A program made the translations under genes and the position numbers. This document shows positions 34,714 through 42,321 of a stretch of DNA of 62,825 nt, in pieces. Origin of the DNA: Schaalia odontolytica (GTDB lineage: Bacteria > Actinomycetota > Actinomycetes > Actinomycetales > Actinomycetaceae); assembly GCF_002847525.1 (NCBI RefSeq), contig NZ_PKKM01000010.1, positions 1 to 62,825 on the forward strand. Reading direction: 5' to 3'. The notes beneath the pieces were generated by a model, which did not search any database, was not told the DNA's origin, and worked only from the letters and a program-made list of their open reading frames with translations. Each line of letters starts with the position of its first letter. The stretch's first letter is position 1.

Positions 34714-35371
34714 CGTCATTTTCGAAGGCCGCAACCTCGTGCGCATCCTCGAGGGCCTGGGCGTCACCGTCGGAATCTCCGCGCTGTCCGTTGTACTGTC
34801 GCTGGTGCTCGGTGTGTTCGTCGGCCTCGGAATGCGCTCTCGCTGGCGCCCCCTGCGCTGGCTCATGCAGATCTACCTCGAGTTCGTGCGCATCATGCCC
34901 CAGCTCGTCCTCCTGTTCGTGGCCTACTTCGGGCTCACGCGCGTCGCGGGGATCAACCTGGACGGCATCACCGCGTCCGTCCTCGTCTTCACCCTGTGGG
35001 GCGGCGCCGAAATGGGCGACCTCGTGCGAGGCGCGCTCATCGCGATCCCGCGCCACCAGTACGAGTCCGCCTACGCTCTGGGACTTTCCCCGAGGCAGAC
35101 CATGCGCCGCGTCATCCTGCCGCAAACCCTGCGCAGGCTCGCGCCCCCGGCCGTCAACCTCATCACCCGCATGATCAAGACGACCTCCCTCGTCGTTCTC
35201 ATCGGCGTCGTCGAAGTCCTCAAAGTCGGACAGCAGATCATCGACGCCAACCGCTTCAACTACCCGACCGCCTCGCTGTGGATCTACGGCCTGATCTTTG
35301 TGCTGTACTTCCTCATCTGCTGGCCCATCTCGCTCCTCTCACGCCACATGGAGAAAACATGGCAGAACTGA
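34694..35371 (+). CDS. Amino-acid ABC transporter permease 2
   Basis: A 225-aa membrane subunit. The GTG start at 34694 overlaps permease 1. Family features include EFVRIMPQLVLLF and the EAA loop YESAYALGLSPRQTMRRVILPQ. The terminal part (LYFLICWPISLLSRHMEK) is a last membrane segment. Ends overlapping the ATPase gene by 13 nt. Confidence 0.95.
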   Translation: MADLGINVIFEGRNLVRILEGLGVTVGISALSVVLSLVLGVFVGLGMRSRWRPLRWLMQIYLEFVRIMPQLVLLFVAYFGLTRVAGINLDGITASVLVFTLWGGAEMGDLVRGALIAIPRHQYESAYALGLSPRQTMRRVILPQTLRRLAPPAVNLITRMIKTTSLVVLIGVVEVLKVGQQIIDANRFNYPTASLWIYGLIFVLYFLICWPISLLSRHMEKTWQN

Positions 35372-36126
35372 CCTCCGACCCGCAGCTGCGCCTCGTCGAT
35401 CTCGACAAGACCTACCCCGGCGGCCACCACGCCCTGCGCGGCGTCTCCCTCGACGTCGCCGACGGCGAAGTCGTCGTCATCATCGGTCCCTCCGGCTGCG
35501 GCAAGTCCACGCTCCTGCGCACCATCAACGGCCTCGAGCCCATCAATTCCGGGCAGATCCTCTTCGACGGGAACGACCTGGCGGCCCCCGGCGTCTCCTG
35601 GCCTGAGGTCCGGCGCCGCATCGGCATGGTATTCCAGTCCTACGAGCTCTTCCCCCACCTGACCGTCATGGGGAACCTGACGCTCGCCCCCGGCCTCGTC
35701 GCGGGAGAATCGCGTGCCGACGCGAGCGCGCGGGCGCTGAAACTACTCGAGCGCGTCGGCCTGGCGGACCGCGCCGACGACTACCCGCGCCAGCTCTCCG
35801 GCGGCCAGCGCCAGCGCGTCGCCATCGTGCGCGCCCTCATGATGGACCCCGAGATCCTCCTCCTCGACGAGGTCACGGCCTCCCTCGACCCGGAGATGGT
35901 GCGCGAGGTCCTGGACGTCGTCCTCGAACTGGCTCGCACCGGCATGACGATGCTCATCGTCACCCACGAGATGGGCTTCGCCCGCGCGATCGCGGACCGC
36001 ATCGTCTTCATGGACGAGGGCCGCATCGTCGAGGTCGACCCGCCCCGCAAGTTCTTCGCCGACCCGGCCTCTGATCGCGCGCGCAAGTTCCTCGACATCT
36101 TCAGCTTCGAAGGCGCCAAGCTGTAA
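35359..36126 (+). CDS. Amino-acid ABC transporter ATP-binding protein
   Basis: A 255-aa cytosolic ATPase that powers the importer. Walker A is GPSGCGKST near residues 44-52, the Q-loop is MVFQSYELFPH, the signature LSGGQRQRVAI is near 147-157 and Walker B is ILLLDEVTASLD. The H-loop lies in LIVTHEMGFA. It is of the GlnQ/HisP type. The ATG at 35359 lies within the end of permease 2. It is the last gene of the operon and is followed by a repeat-rich desert. Confidence 0.96.
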   Translation: MAELTSDPQLRLVDLDKTYPGGHHALRGVSLDVADGEVVVIIGPSGCGKSTLLRTINGLEPINSGQILFDGNDLAAPGVSWPEVRRRIGMVFQSYELFPHLTVMGNLTLAPGLVAGESRADASARALKLLERVGLADRADDYPRQLSGGQRQRVAIVRALMMDPEILLLDEVTASLDPEMVREVLDVVLELARTGMTMLIVTHEMGFARAIADRIVFMDEGRIVEVDPPRKFFADPASDRARKFLDIFSFEGAKL

Positions 36127-36164
36127 GGGCGTGGCGGGGCTCCTCGTGGAGGGGCTGGCCTTGC

Positions 36165-36300
36165 TGGGCCGGGCTGCTTGGTGCGCCCGTGGGCGGCGGC
36201 CCGCCCGCGAGATCGCCACACGCGAGCCTAAAGGCTCGGAGTGGTCGATCTCGAAGCCCGGCCAGGCCTTGCCGCCGCCCACGGGCGCCGCAGCCTGGGC
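36165..36300. repeat. GC-rich nested-hairpin mosaic repeat, locus B (type II)
   Basis: Three nested stems: GCGCCCGTGGGCGGCGG (36183-36199) with CCGCCGCCCACGGGCGC (36272-36288), 17 bp perfect; GAGATCG (36209-36215) with CGATCTC (36246-36252); and CGAGCC (36223-36228) with GGCTCG (36233-36238). Shared nearly intact with 56694-56822. Confidence 0.85.
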
Positions 36301-36346
36301 GAGCAGTATGTCCGGCCGGGCATGTTCCGCGTTTTAGCTTGTTCCT

Positions 36347-36440
36347 AAGTGGTGTGACACCACTTAGCGGGGTATTACACCAGCTCGGAGGTGGTGTAAT
36401 GCTCCCTAACTGGTGTAATGCTCCCTAACTGGTGCAGTGT
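36347..36440. repeat. Inverted array of TGGTGT/ACACCA boxes at 19-20-bp spacing
   Basis: ACACCA boxes at 36357 and 36377 face TGGTGT (TGGTGC) boxes at 36392, 36411 and 36430; an extra TGGTGT lies at 36350. The spacing and mirror layout match the adjacent GGATAGG array, but the box sequence differs. Confidence 0.75.
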
Positions 36441-36463
36441 CACGCAGGTGAGTGTTGGGGCTC

Positions 36464-36583
36464 GTGGATAGGAAACAGCTATGCGGATAGGTTACGAAGA
36501 TACGGATAGGTTACGACGATGCGGATACCTTAATAACCTATCCACATGCGCATAACCTATCCGCATGCGAGCAACCTATCCGC
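36464..36583. repeat. Symmetric GGATAGG array, locus 3 (four plus three boxes)
   Basis: Units start at 36464, 36483, 36502 and 36521; inverted CCTATCC units end at 36545, 36564 and 36583. All spacings are 19 bp. The symmetric core 36483-36583 is 101 bp like loci 1 and 2, with one extra unit on the left. Confidence 0.9.
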
Positions 36584-36749
36584 GTGGGGCGTGCTAGGCA
36601 CGCTGGAGCTCTCTGCGGGGTTGGGGCACATACATCTGGCCGTCAAGGTGCCTATTCGCGTAGCGGCCCGGTGCCCCGCGGGATTATCCGACGCGCCCTG
36701 TGCCTGCACGCTGTGCACGCCCGCGAATGCGTGCCCGCGATAGCACGCT

Positions 36750-37814
36750 TCAGGAGATCAGCGTCGACTGGTGGTGCACCATGATCAGGCGCGCCTCGCC
36801 AGAAGTTGCCGGCGCCCACACGCTGGATTCCAGCGAAGCGCCGCCCTCCCAGCGCACCCGGTAGCGGGTCAGGAACGCCCCGCCCAGGTCGTGCGCGTCG
36901 ATGCGGCCGATGGACGGGGAAGCAGGCGAGGGTCCCGCCAGCGTCGTGGTCGCACCGCCGCCCGGCCAGATGCGCGTCGTCCGCTCGTCGGTCATGGCCG
37001 CTAGTGCCTCCTCGTCACCGCCGGTCCACGCCAGGATGAATTCGCGCTCGCGGGCGATCGCATCCTCGGTGGTCGGAGCGCTCGCGGACGAGGCCGGGGC
37101 CGCCTGTGCGGGTTCGCTCGCCTCTGCGGGCGTGGAGAAAACGCTGGGATGAGAGCGGAAAGTCGACGTGGTGGCCTCGTCTGTGGCGGTGTCGCGTGAG
37201 GCAGGCGTAGCAGTGGTCGTGTCGGCTTTGGTGTGTTCCTGCCCAACATGTGCGCTCGCGCTGGGCTCCACGGCATCGTCCGGCTCAACCGATGCGGGCG
37301 CAGCAGTACCACCGGAGGCCTGATCCGCCGACGCAGTGCCGCGCGACGCGCCGCCGCCGAACCCCGGGCCCGGCTCGGGCGTGCGCCCAGCCTGGTAGGT
37401 CTCGGCGCAGGAGCGCGCGAGGTCGTCGGCCCGCTCGTTCATGCGGTGCCCGGCGTGGCCCTTGACCCACTCGAAGGTGACGCGGCGTCCCTCCATGGCG
37501 CGGTCGATCTCCTGGATGAGCTCCAGGTTCTTGATGGGCTTCTTGTCGGCCTTCGTCCAGCCGCGCTTCTTCCAGCCGAGCCGCCACTTCGATACGACGT
37601 TGATCGCGTACTGTGAGTCGGCGAGGATGTGCAGCTCTTCGCCGGTCTCGGCCGTTGCCTCGAGCAGACGTAGGATCGCGGTCAGCTCACCGAGGTTGTT
37701 GGTGCCCTGCGGCCAGCCGCCCGCGTCCCACGTGTCCTCGTCCACGTACCAGGCCCACCCCGCGGGCCCGGGATTGCCGAGGGAAGAACCGTCTGCCGCC
37801 GCCGTAATCGTCAT
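36750..37814 (-). CDS. rnhA: Ribonuclease HI fused to a C-terminal NTF2/DUF4440-like domain
   Basis: A 354-aa two-domain protein. Residues 1-140 are RNase HI, which cleaves RNA in RNA:DNA hybrids, with Asp8, Glu43, Asp66, His120 and Asp130 matching the catalytic set and KGHAGHRMNERADDLAR intact. A low-complexity Ala/Thr/Pro/Glu linker (about 145-240) follows. Residues about 245-354 (EFILAWTGGDEEALAAMTDE, RYRVRWEGG) resemble the NTF2-like SnoaL/DUF4440 fold. RNase HI alone is normally about 150 aa, so the C-terminal addition is noteworthy. The 14-mer at 37087 lies in the linker and encodes APASS. Confidence 0.88.
   Translation of the reverse strand: MTITAAADGSSLGNPGPAGWAWYVDEDTWDAGGWPQGTNNLGELTAILRLLEATAETGEELHILADSQYAINVVSKWRLGWKKRGWTKADKKPIKNLELIQEIDRAMEGRRVTFEWVKGHAGHRMNERADDLARSCAETYQAGRTPEPGPGFGGGASRGTASADQASGGTAAPASVEPDDAVEPSASAHVGQEHTKADTTTATPASRDTATDEATTSTFRSHPSVFSTPAEASEPAQAAPASSASAPTTEDAIAREREFILAWTGGDEEALAAMTDERTTRIWPGGGATTTLAGPSPASPSIGRIDAHDLGGAFLTRYRVRWEGGASLESSVWAPATSGEARLIMVHHQSTLIS
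37087..37100 (+). repeat. 14-mer GACGAGGCCGGGGC, exact copy 4 (inside rnhA)
   Basis: Read on the gene strand as APASS, in the linker between the two domains. Confidence 0.9.
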
Positions 37815-37854
37815 GACCTCATCCTATCGGCATCGCGAGGCTTGATCGGATGGG

Positions 37855-37868
37855 GACGAGGCCGGGGC
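37855..37868 (+). repeat. 14-mer GACGAGGCCGGGGC, exact copy 5
   Basis: Intergenic copy upstream of lipoprotein 1. The extended context is shared with the copy at 39390. Confidence 0.9.
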
Positions 37869-37930
37869 GCGGTGTCGCTGTCCCGCGCGGTATCTGGGGC
37901 CTGGGATGGGGTGGCCCTGGTGTCGTGCCC

Positions 37931-37986
37931 TAGACTCGGGGTAGGCGTGTTGCCATTTAGTGCAGTGACGAGAATGGATCAGGACG
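37931..37986 (+). promoter_or_regulatory. Promoter and leader of lipoprotein 1 with short overlapping uORF
   Basis: TAGACT (37931-37936) is a likely -10. The leader has an ATG at 37974 opening an 8-codon uORF (MDQDDEAA, 37974-38000) that overlaps the lipoprotein start in another frame. The same element precedes lipoproteins 2 and 3. Confidence 0.5.
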
Positions 37987-39339
37987 ATGAAGCCGCATAG
38001 TGACGAGCCGCTTACCGGTGGTACCCGCGCGAGGACCCGTAAGGGGTTGCTCAGCCGCAAGGGCGTGCGTCGGTGCGGCGTCGGTGCGGCAGCACTGTCG
38101 ATCGTCATGCTGCTGTCGGGCTGTCTTTCCCTTGCATCTCTCGATGAAAAGCCTATCGACAAGCTGACGACGGGTGAGGCGGTCATCGCCCTGCGGCTGG
38201 GTGGTGCAGAGGCGTCTACGGGCCTTCCGGGTGGAACGGGTGACAACTGGATTGTGCTCCTCGACTCCCAAGGGCGGGGGCAAGCCGGGCATGTCGAACA
38301 CGGGGAGCGTGGTGACATCGCATGGACTGAACTCGGGGTGTCGTACGGCGTCCAGGCGGAGGATTTTTTGACGACGCAGGAGGGGACGCAGCGGATCCCC
38401 CGCGTGGGTGATCGTTCCGTTGAATATTTCCGTTTTGCGCTCCCCGATGGGCGAATCGAAGTCATCAGTGCTGCGAGGAGGGGCTCTGGTATTCGTGCGG
38501 ACATCATCGAGCGTGATGGAACGATGACGAGCGTGGAGACCGATGACTGGTCGGGCGGCTTTGGGTTGTGTGGGTCGCGGGTTTTAGCGATTATGAATAC
38601 GGAGGTGTCCCAGAGCATGAAGTCCGCGGCGCTCGAGGTCTATGCCGCTCAGTCGGGTGGCGAGGGAAGTGAGCCGGAAGACCTCTCGGTTGTCGTGCAG
38701 TTGGACGATCCTGCCGGAGCTACCCCGCGGATCCTTGCGGCGGCGCCGATGATTCCGGGCTTAAGGTCAGTGCAGTACTTGTACGCCTGTGAAGGGGACA
38801 TGCTGACGGCACCGAGCATCCAATTGGATGATCCCGTCGGCGCACAAAACGGTGGCGTCGATGCGGCGAGGGGGACCCTCGTTCTCCAGCGGTGGGATCT
38901 GTCGACGGGGCAGCGCACGGTGAGCCCCGTGCTTGATGGGGCAGGAAACGCCATCCAGCTGAATGAAGATGTGGACATCTACGGTGGCAAGGCGATCCTG
39001 GTGGGTGACGAATACAGGTTCATCAGTCGACATGGTCATGCCTTCTCGATCAATCTGAAGAGCGGACAGGGCCGTCACTTGTTTTCTATCCCCGAGCAGG
39101 TCGGACATGGTGACATGGTGTTCCAGGTGACCGAGAGCGGCGTCTATTTCCTGACGGATAGCTCCCGCGAGCAAGCAGTCACTCTTTCCTATCATCCATG
39201 GGACGGCGGCGAGTCTCGCGTGGTTCTTTCGACGGGCAACCTGGAGGACTACCTGAGGGTGCGCAAGCTGTTCTCGGGTGGTCAGCGCGCCATCGAGTCC
39301 TTCGCCCTGCGCCCCGGCTGGGATGGCGGCGCGCAGTAA
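37987..39339 (+). CDS. Tandem lipoprotein paralog 1
   Basis: A 450-aa secreted lipoprotein. A basic n-region (RKGVRRC) and hydrophobic core lead to the lipobox LLSGC with Cys46. The mature part has many short strands with DG/WD turns (LVLQRWDLSTGQRT, YRFISRHGHAFSINL, ESGVYFL) suggesting a beta-propeller-like fold. A conserved Cys pair (GLCGSR and ACEGDM) could form a disulfide. It ends in the family tail SFALRPGWDGGAQ. No known family was recognised. It is the first of four tandem paralogs with its own promoter. Confidence 0.88.
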   Translation: MKPHSDEPLTGGTRARTRKGLLSRKGVRRCGVGAAALSIVMLLSGCLSLASLDEKPIDKLTTGEAVIALRLGGAEASTGLPGGTGDNWIVLLDSQGRGQAGHVEHGERGDIAWTELGVSYGVQAEDFLTTQEGTQRIPRVGDRSVEYFRFALPDGRIEVISAARRGSGIRADIIERDGTMTSVETDDWSGGFGLCGSRVLAIMNTEVSQSMKSAALEVYAAQSGGEGSEPEDLSVVVQLDDPAGATPRILAAAPMIPGLRSVQYLYACEGDMLTAPSIQLDDPVGAQNGGVDAARGTLVLQRWDLSTGQRTVSPVLDGAGNAIQLNEDVDIYGGKAILVGDEYRFISRHGHAFSINLKSGQGRHLFSIPEQVGHGDMVFQVTESGVYFLTDSSREQAVTLSYHPWDGGESRVVLSTGNLEDYLRVRKLFSGGQRAIESFALRPGWDGGAQ

Positions 39340-39389
39340 CGTTGGCCCTCTTTCGAGGTCTCGTTCCCGGTTGGGACGTGCCTCGATGG

Positions 39390-39403
39390 GACGAGGCCGG
39401 GGC
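39390..39403 (+). repeat. 14-mer GACGAGGCCGGGGC, exact copy 6
   Basis: Intergenic copy upstream of lipoprotein 2, in a segment duplicated together with the one at 37855. Confidence 0.9.
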
Positions 39404-39464
39404 GCGGTGTCGCTGCATTGCGCGGTAGGTGGGGCCTGGGATCGGGTGATCGGGTGTCGTGGCC

Positions 39465-39525
39465 TAGACTCGGATGTGGGCGCATGATGCGCTCGTTAGC
39501 GCAGTGACGAGAATGGATCAGGACG
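39465..39525 (+). promoter_or_regulatory. Promoter and leader of lipoprotein 2 with short overlapping uORF
   Basis: TAGACT at 39465-39470. A 9-codon uORF (39513-39542) overlaps the gene start. Nearly identical to the leader of lipoprotein 3. Confidence 0.5.
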
Positions 39526-40872
39526 ATGAAGCCGCATACTGACGAGCCACTCAGCGATAGCACCCGTGCGAGGACCCGCAAGGGGTTGCTCAGTCGCAAG
39601 GGCGCGCGTCGGTGCGGCGTCGGTGCGGCAGCACTGTCGATCGTCATGCTGCTGTCGAGCTGCATGTCTCAGGGGGCTCCGAAGGGGACGCCGGTGAAGA
39701 ATCTGAGCACGGGAGATGCCGTTATCGCAGTGCGGTTGAGTACCGGAACTTCCGTGTCGGGGCTCCAAAAGCCCCTCAGTGACAACGTGATCGCGCTGGT
39801 CGATGCGCAAGGACAGGTAGAAGCAGCTCGCATCGGTGAGTGGAACAGGGGCCGCGTCCTGTGGACTGGCCGCGGGATTTCTTATGGCACGCGAGACATC
39901 GATTATCTGACGACTGCTGAGGGAGTGCAGGAGTTCGCGCATCAAGGATTTCCTTTCGCGGAGGAAGGGCGTTTTGCTCTTCCGGATGGGGGAATTGCAG
40001 TTGTCACGTCTCCGCTGAGCACAGGATATGCCGTCGACATTATCCAGCCTGATGGCCGTGTTGATCGTAGAGAGACCTCGGGGACCGAAGGGCATCTCGG
40101 GCAGTGCGGCTCGCGGATTCTGGAGCTGACCAACACTAAGCGGTCCGAAGACATCGCATCGGTGGCCTATGAGGCGTATGCCGCCCAGTCGGGCGGTGGC
40201 AACTATCCAGAGGCCCTGGACGTTCTTGTGCAACTGGACGATCCCGATGGTGATCTTCCTCGGCTGGTGGGGGTAGCGCCATTGGTTGATGGCCTGTGGG
40301 GAGGTGAGAGTGCCATGTTCTGCGAAGATGATGTACTCACGGTGCCGACTAGACAGTATTATTACGATCGCGATGCCCTCAACGGAGCGCCAGACCCCAC
40401 GCTCGGCGCTTTTGTACTTCAACGGTGGGATCTGGTGACGGGGGAGCGCACGATTATTCCCGTGGTCGATGAGGACGGGAATGCCATTGAACTGGATCGC
40501 GAGAGCAGCATGATCGCTTCTCAGGCTTTTCCGGCTGAAGGTGACCATAAATTCGTCAATGCGGACGGTCGCGTATGGTCCGTCGATCTGGTGAGTGGCC
40601 GCGCCAAGCACCTCTTCTCCATCTCGTGGAATGCGTCCGATGACAATGTCTCTGTCCAGTCGAACGAGACTGGAATTTACCTCCTTGAGGTTAATGAGCG
40701 GGACTATCATGTCACGCTCTCTTACTACCCCTGGGATGGAGGAGACAAACGCGAGGTATTCGCAACGGATGCATTGGCGGGCTATATCAGGACGACGGAC
40801 CTTTTCTCGGGCCACCGGCGAGGGGTACAGTCCTTCGCCGTGCGTCCGGGGTGGAACGGCGGCGCGCAGTAA
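39526..40872 (+). CDS. Tandem lipoprotein paralog 2
   Basis: A 448-aa lipoprotein with lipobox LLSSC and Cys46. The first 50 residues are almost identical to paralogs 1 and 3, whereas the mature domain is diverged, a pattern typical of selected surface-exposed duplicates or gene conversion at the 5' end. It keeps the Cys pair (GQCGSR, FCEDDV), the VLQRWDL strand block and the C-terminal SFAVRPGWNGGAQ. The function is unknown. Confidence 0.88.
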   Translation: MKPHTDEPLSDSTRARTRKGLLSRKGARRCGVGAAALSIVMLLSSCMSQGAPKGTPVKNLSTGDAVIAVRLSTGTSVSGLQKPLSDNVIALVDAQGQVEAARIGEWNRGRVLWTGRGISYGTRDIDYLTTAEGVQEFAHQGFPFAEEGRFALPDGGIAVVTSPLSTGYAVDIIQPDGRVDRRETSGTEGHLGQCGSRILELTNTKRSEDIASVAYEAYAAQSGGGNYPEALDVLVQLDDPDGDLPRLVGVAPLVDGLWGGESAMFCEDDVLTVPTRQYYYDRDALNGAPDPTLGAFVLQRWDLVTGERTIIPVVDEDGNAIELDRESSMIASQAFPAEGDHKFVNADGRVWSVDLVSGRAKHLFSISWNASDDNVSVQSNETGIYLLEVNERDYHVTLSYYPWDGGDKREVFATDALAGYIRTTDLFSGHRRGVQSFAVRPGWNGGAQ

Positions 40873-40889
40873 CGTCATCTGTCGTGGCC

Positions 40890-40950
40890 TAGACTCGGGT
40901 GCGGGCGCATGATGCGACCGTTAGCGCAGTGACGAGAATGGATCAGGACG
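40890..40950 (+). promoter_or_regulatory. Promoter and leader of lipoprotein 3 with short overlapping uORF
   Basis: TAGACT at 40890-40895. A uORF at 40938-40967 overlaps the gene start. The 14-mer present before paralogs 1 and 2 is missing here. Confidence 0.5.
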
Positions 40951-42294
40951 ATGAAGCCGCATACTGACGAGCCACTCAGCGATAGCACCCCCGCGAGGAC
41001 CCGCAGGGGGTTGCTCAGCCGCAAGGGCGCGCGCCGGTCCAGCACCGTCGCGGCAGCACTGTCGCTCGTCATGCTGCTGTCGAGCTGCATGTCTCAGGGG
41101 GATGTGACGGAGACGCGGGCCGATCAGCTGAGTCTGGGGGATGCGGTGATTGCTGTGCGGCTGAGCGAGGGAAAGATCTCGGCGGGACTTCCGACCCCGC
41201 CGGAAGACAACTGGATCGTGCTGCTGGACGCGCAGGGGCGGGGGCAAGCGACCCGTATCGAGGCGAAAAGGTACGGCAGCGTCGCTTTCTTGTGGACTGA
41301 TCGCGGTCTCTCCTTTGGGGCGCCGGATAAGGAATACGTGACGACCGATCAGGGAACGCAGGAGATCGATGTTAAAGAACCGTCGCTCGCTGAGGATCAA
41401 CGCTTCTCGCTCTCGGATGGGAGAATTGTTGTCGTAGATTCGGGCGAGGAGATCAGGGTCGATGTGATCCACCCTAATGGGCGCATTGTGACGACGGAAA
41501 TCCCCGATACTAGTGGGTCGGTTGGGCAGTGTGGGCAGCACATCGTTGGGATCACCGATACTGAGGATTCTGAGAGCATCAGGTCGGCGGCGTTCGAGGC
41601 CTATGCAGCCCAGTCGGGCGGTGACATGCCGGAGAATGTTGCTGCTGTGTTTCAGATCGATGAACTCAATGGTGGTGTTCCCCGACTCCTTGCGGTGGCA
41701 CCTGCGATTGATGGCCTGCTGACGGGGCGGATGAGTGTTCCGTGCGACGGGAACGTCATCACGGTGCTGAGTATTCAGCAGGAAGACCCAGCCGCTGTGC
41801 GTAGTGGCACAAGGCACCCATGGGATGGGGTTTTGGTCCTGCAGCGATGGGATCTGTCGACGGGGCAGCGCACGATCATTCCTGTACTCGATGAAGCAGG
41901 ACAGCCCATCGAAACGGATCAGGATAATTTCCTCTACTATTCTCAAGCGATCTGGGTGGGGGATGAGTACCGGTTCGTGACGAAGAATGGGAACGCCTAC
42001 GCGGTTGACGTGACGAGCGGCAACGCCCGGCACCTTTTCTCGATTCCATCGGAGAATACTCGCAACCCAGCGGTATTCCAGGTGAGCGAGACCGGCGTGT
42101 ATGCGCTCGAGCAAAATGACGATGAGGACGTCCTCACTCTCTCCTACCAGCCGTGGAATGGGGGCGGTAAGCGGGTGCTCTTGACGACGGGCACAATGTC
42201 GCGCTACCTCGTGGCGCGAAATCTGCTGATGGGGTATAGGCGCAGCATCCAATCCTTCGCCCTGCGCCCCGGCTGGAACGGTGGCGCGCAGTAG
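40951..42294 (+). CDS. Tandem lipoprotein paralog 3
   Basis: A 447-aa lipoprotein with lipobox LLSSC and Cys46. It shares the leader and signal peptide with paralog 2 and the C-terminal SFALRPGWNGGAQ with all copies. The conserved Cys pair (GQCGQH and PCDGNV) and strand blocks are kept. It lies 78 nt after paralog 2 with its own promoter element and 27 nt before paralog 4, with which it is probably co-transcribed. Confidence 0.88.
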   Translation: MKPHTDEPLSDSTPARTRRGLLSRKGARRSSTVAAALSLVMLLSSCMSQGDVTETRADQLSLGDAVIAVRLSEGKISAGLPTPPEDNWIVLLDAQGRGQATRIEAKRYGSVAFLWTDRGLSFGAPDKEYVTTDQGTQEIDVKEPSLAEDQRFSLSDGRIVVVDSGEEIRVDVIHPNGRIVTTEIPDTSGSVGQCGQHIVGITDTEDSESIRSAAFEAYAAQSGGDMPENVAAVFQIDELNGGVPRLLAVAPAIDGLLTGRMSVPCDGNVITVLSIQQEDPAAVRSGTRHPWDGVLVLQRWDLSTGQRTIIPVLDEAGQPIETDQDNFLYYSQAIWVGDEYRFVTKNGNAYAVDVTSGNARHLFSIPSENTRNPAVFQVSETGVYALEQNDDEDVLTLSYQPWNGGGKRVLLTTGTMSRYLVARNLLMGYRRSIQSFALRPGWNGGAQ

Positions 42295-42321
42295 CGCGCA
42301 CAGACGAGGACGGAGACGACC

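Larger units (their letters stand above)
36127..36749. other. Gene desert with GC mosaic, TGGTGTAAT array and GGATAGG array
   Basis: No gene is supported. It holds the type II GC mosaic (36165-36300), the TGGTGTAAT inverted array (36347-36440), the third GGATAGG array (36464-36583), and 166 bp of unassigned sequence before the rnhA stop. Confidence 0.85.

Noticed and set aside
33049..34866. 605-aa minus-strand ORF
   Set aside because: Antisense to the amino-acid importer genes, whose own frames carry unmistakable motifs. Long antisense ORFs are expected at this GC content.
36127..36749. Insertion sequence as the origin of the repeats
   Set aside because: No transposase ORF or fragment was found in this or the other deserts, so autonomous IS elements are not supported in the window.
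39496..40878. 460-aa minus-strand ORF, with similar ones at 40921-42381
   Set aside because: Antisense to lipoprotein paralogs 2 and 3. The two shadows resemble each other only because the sense genes are paralogs.
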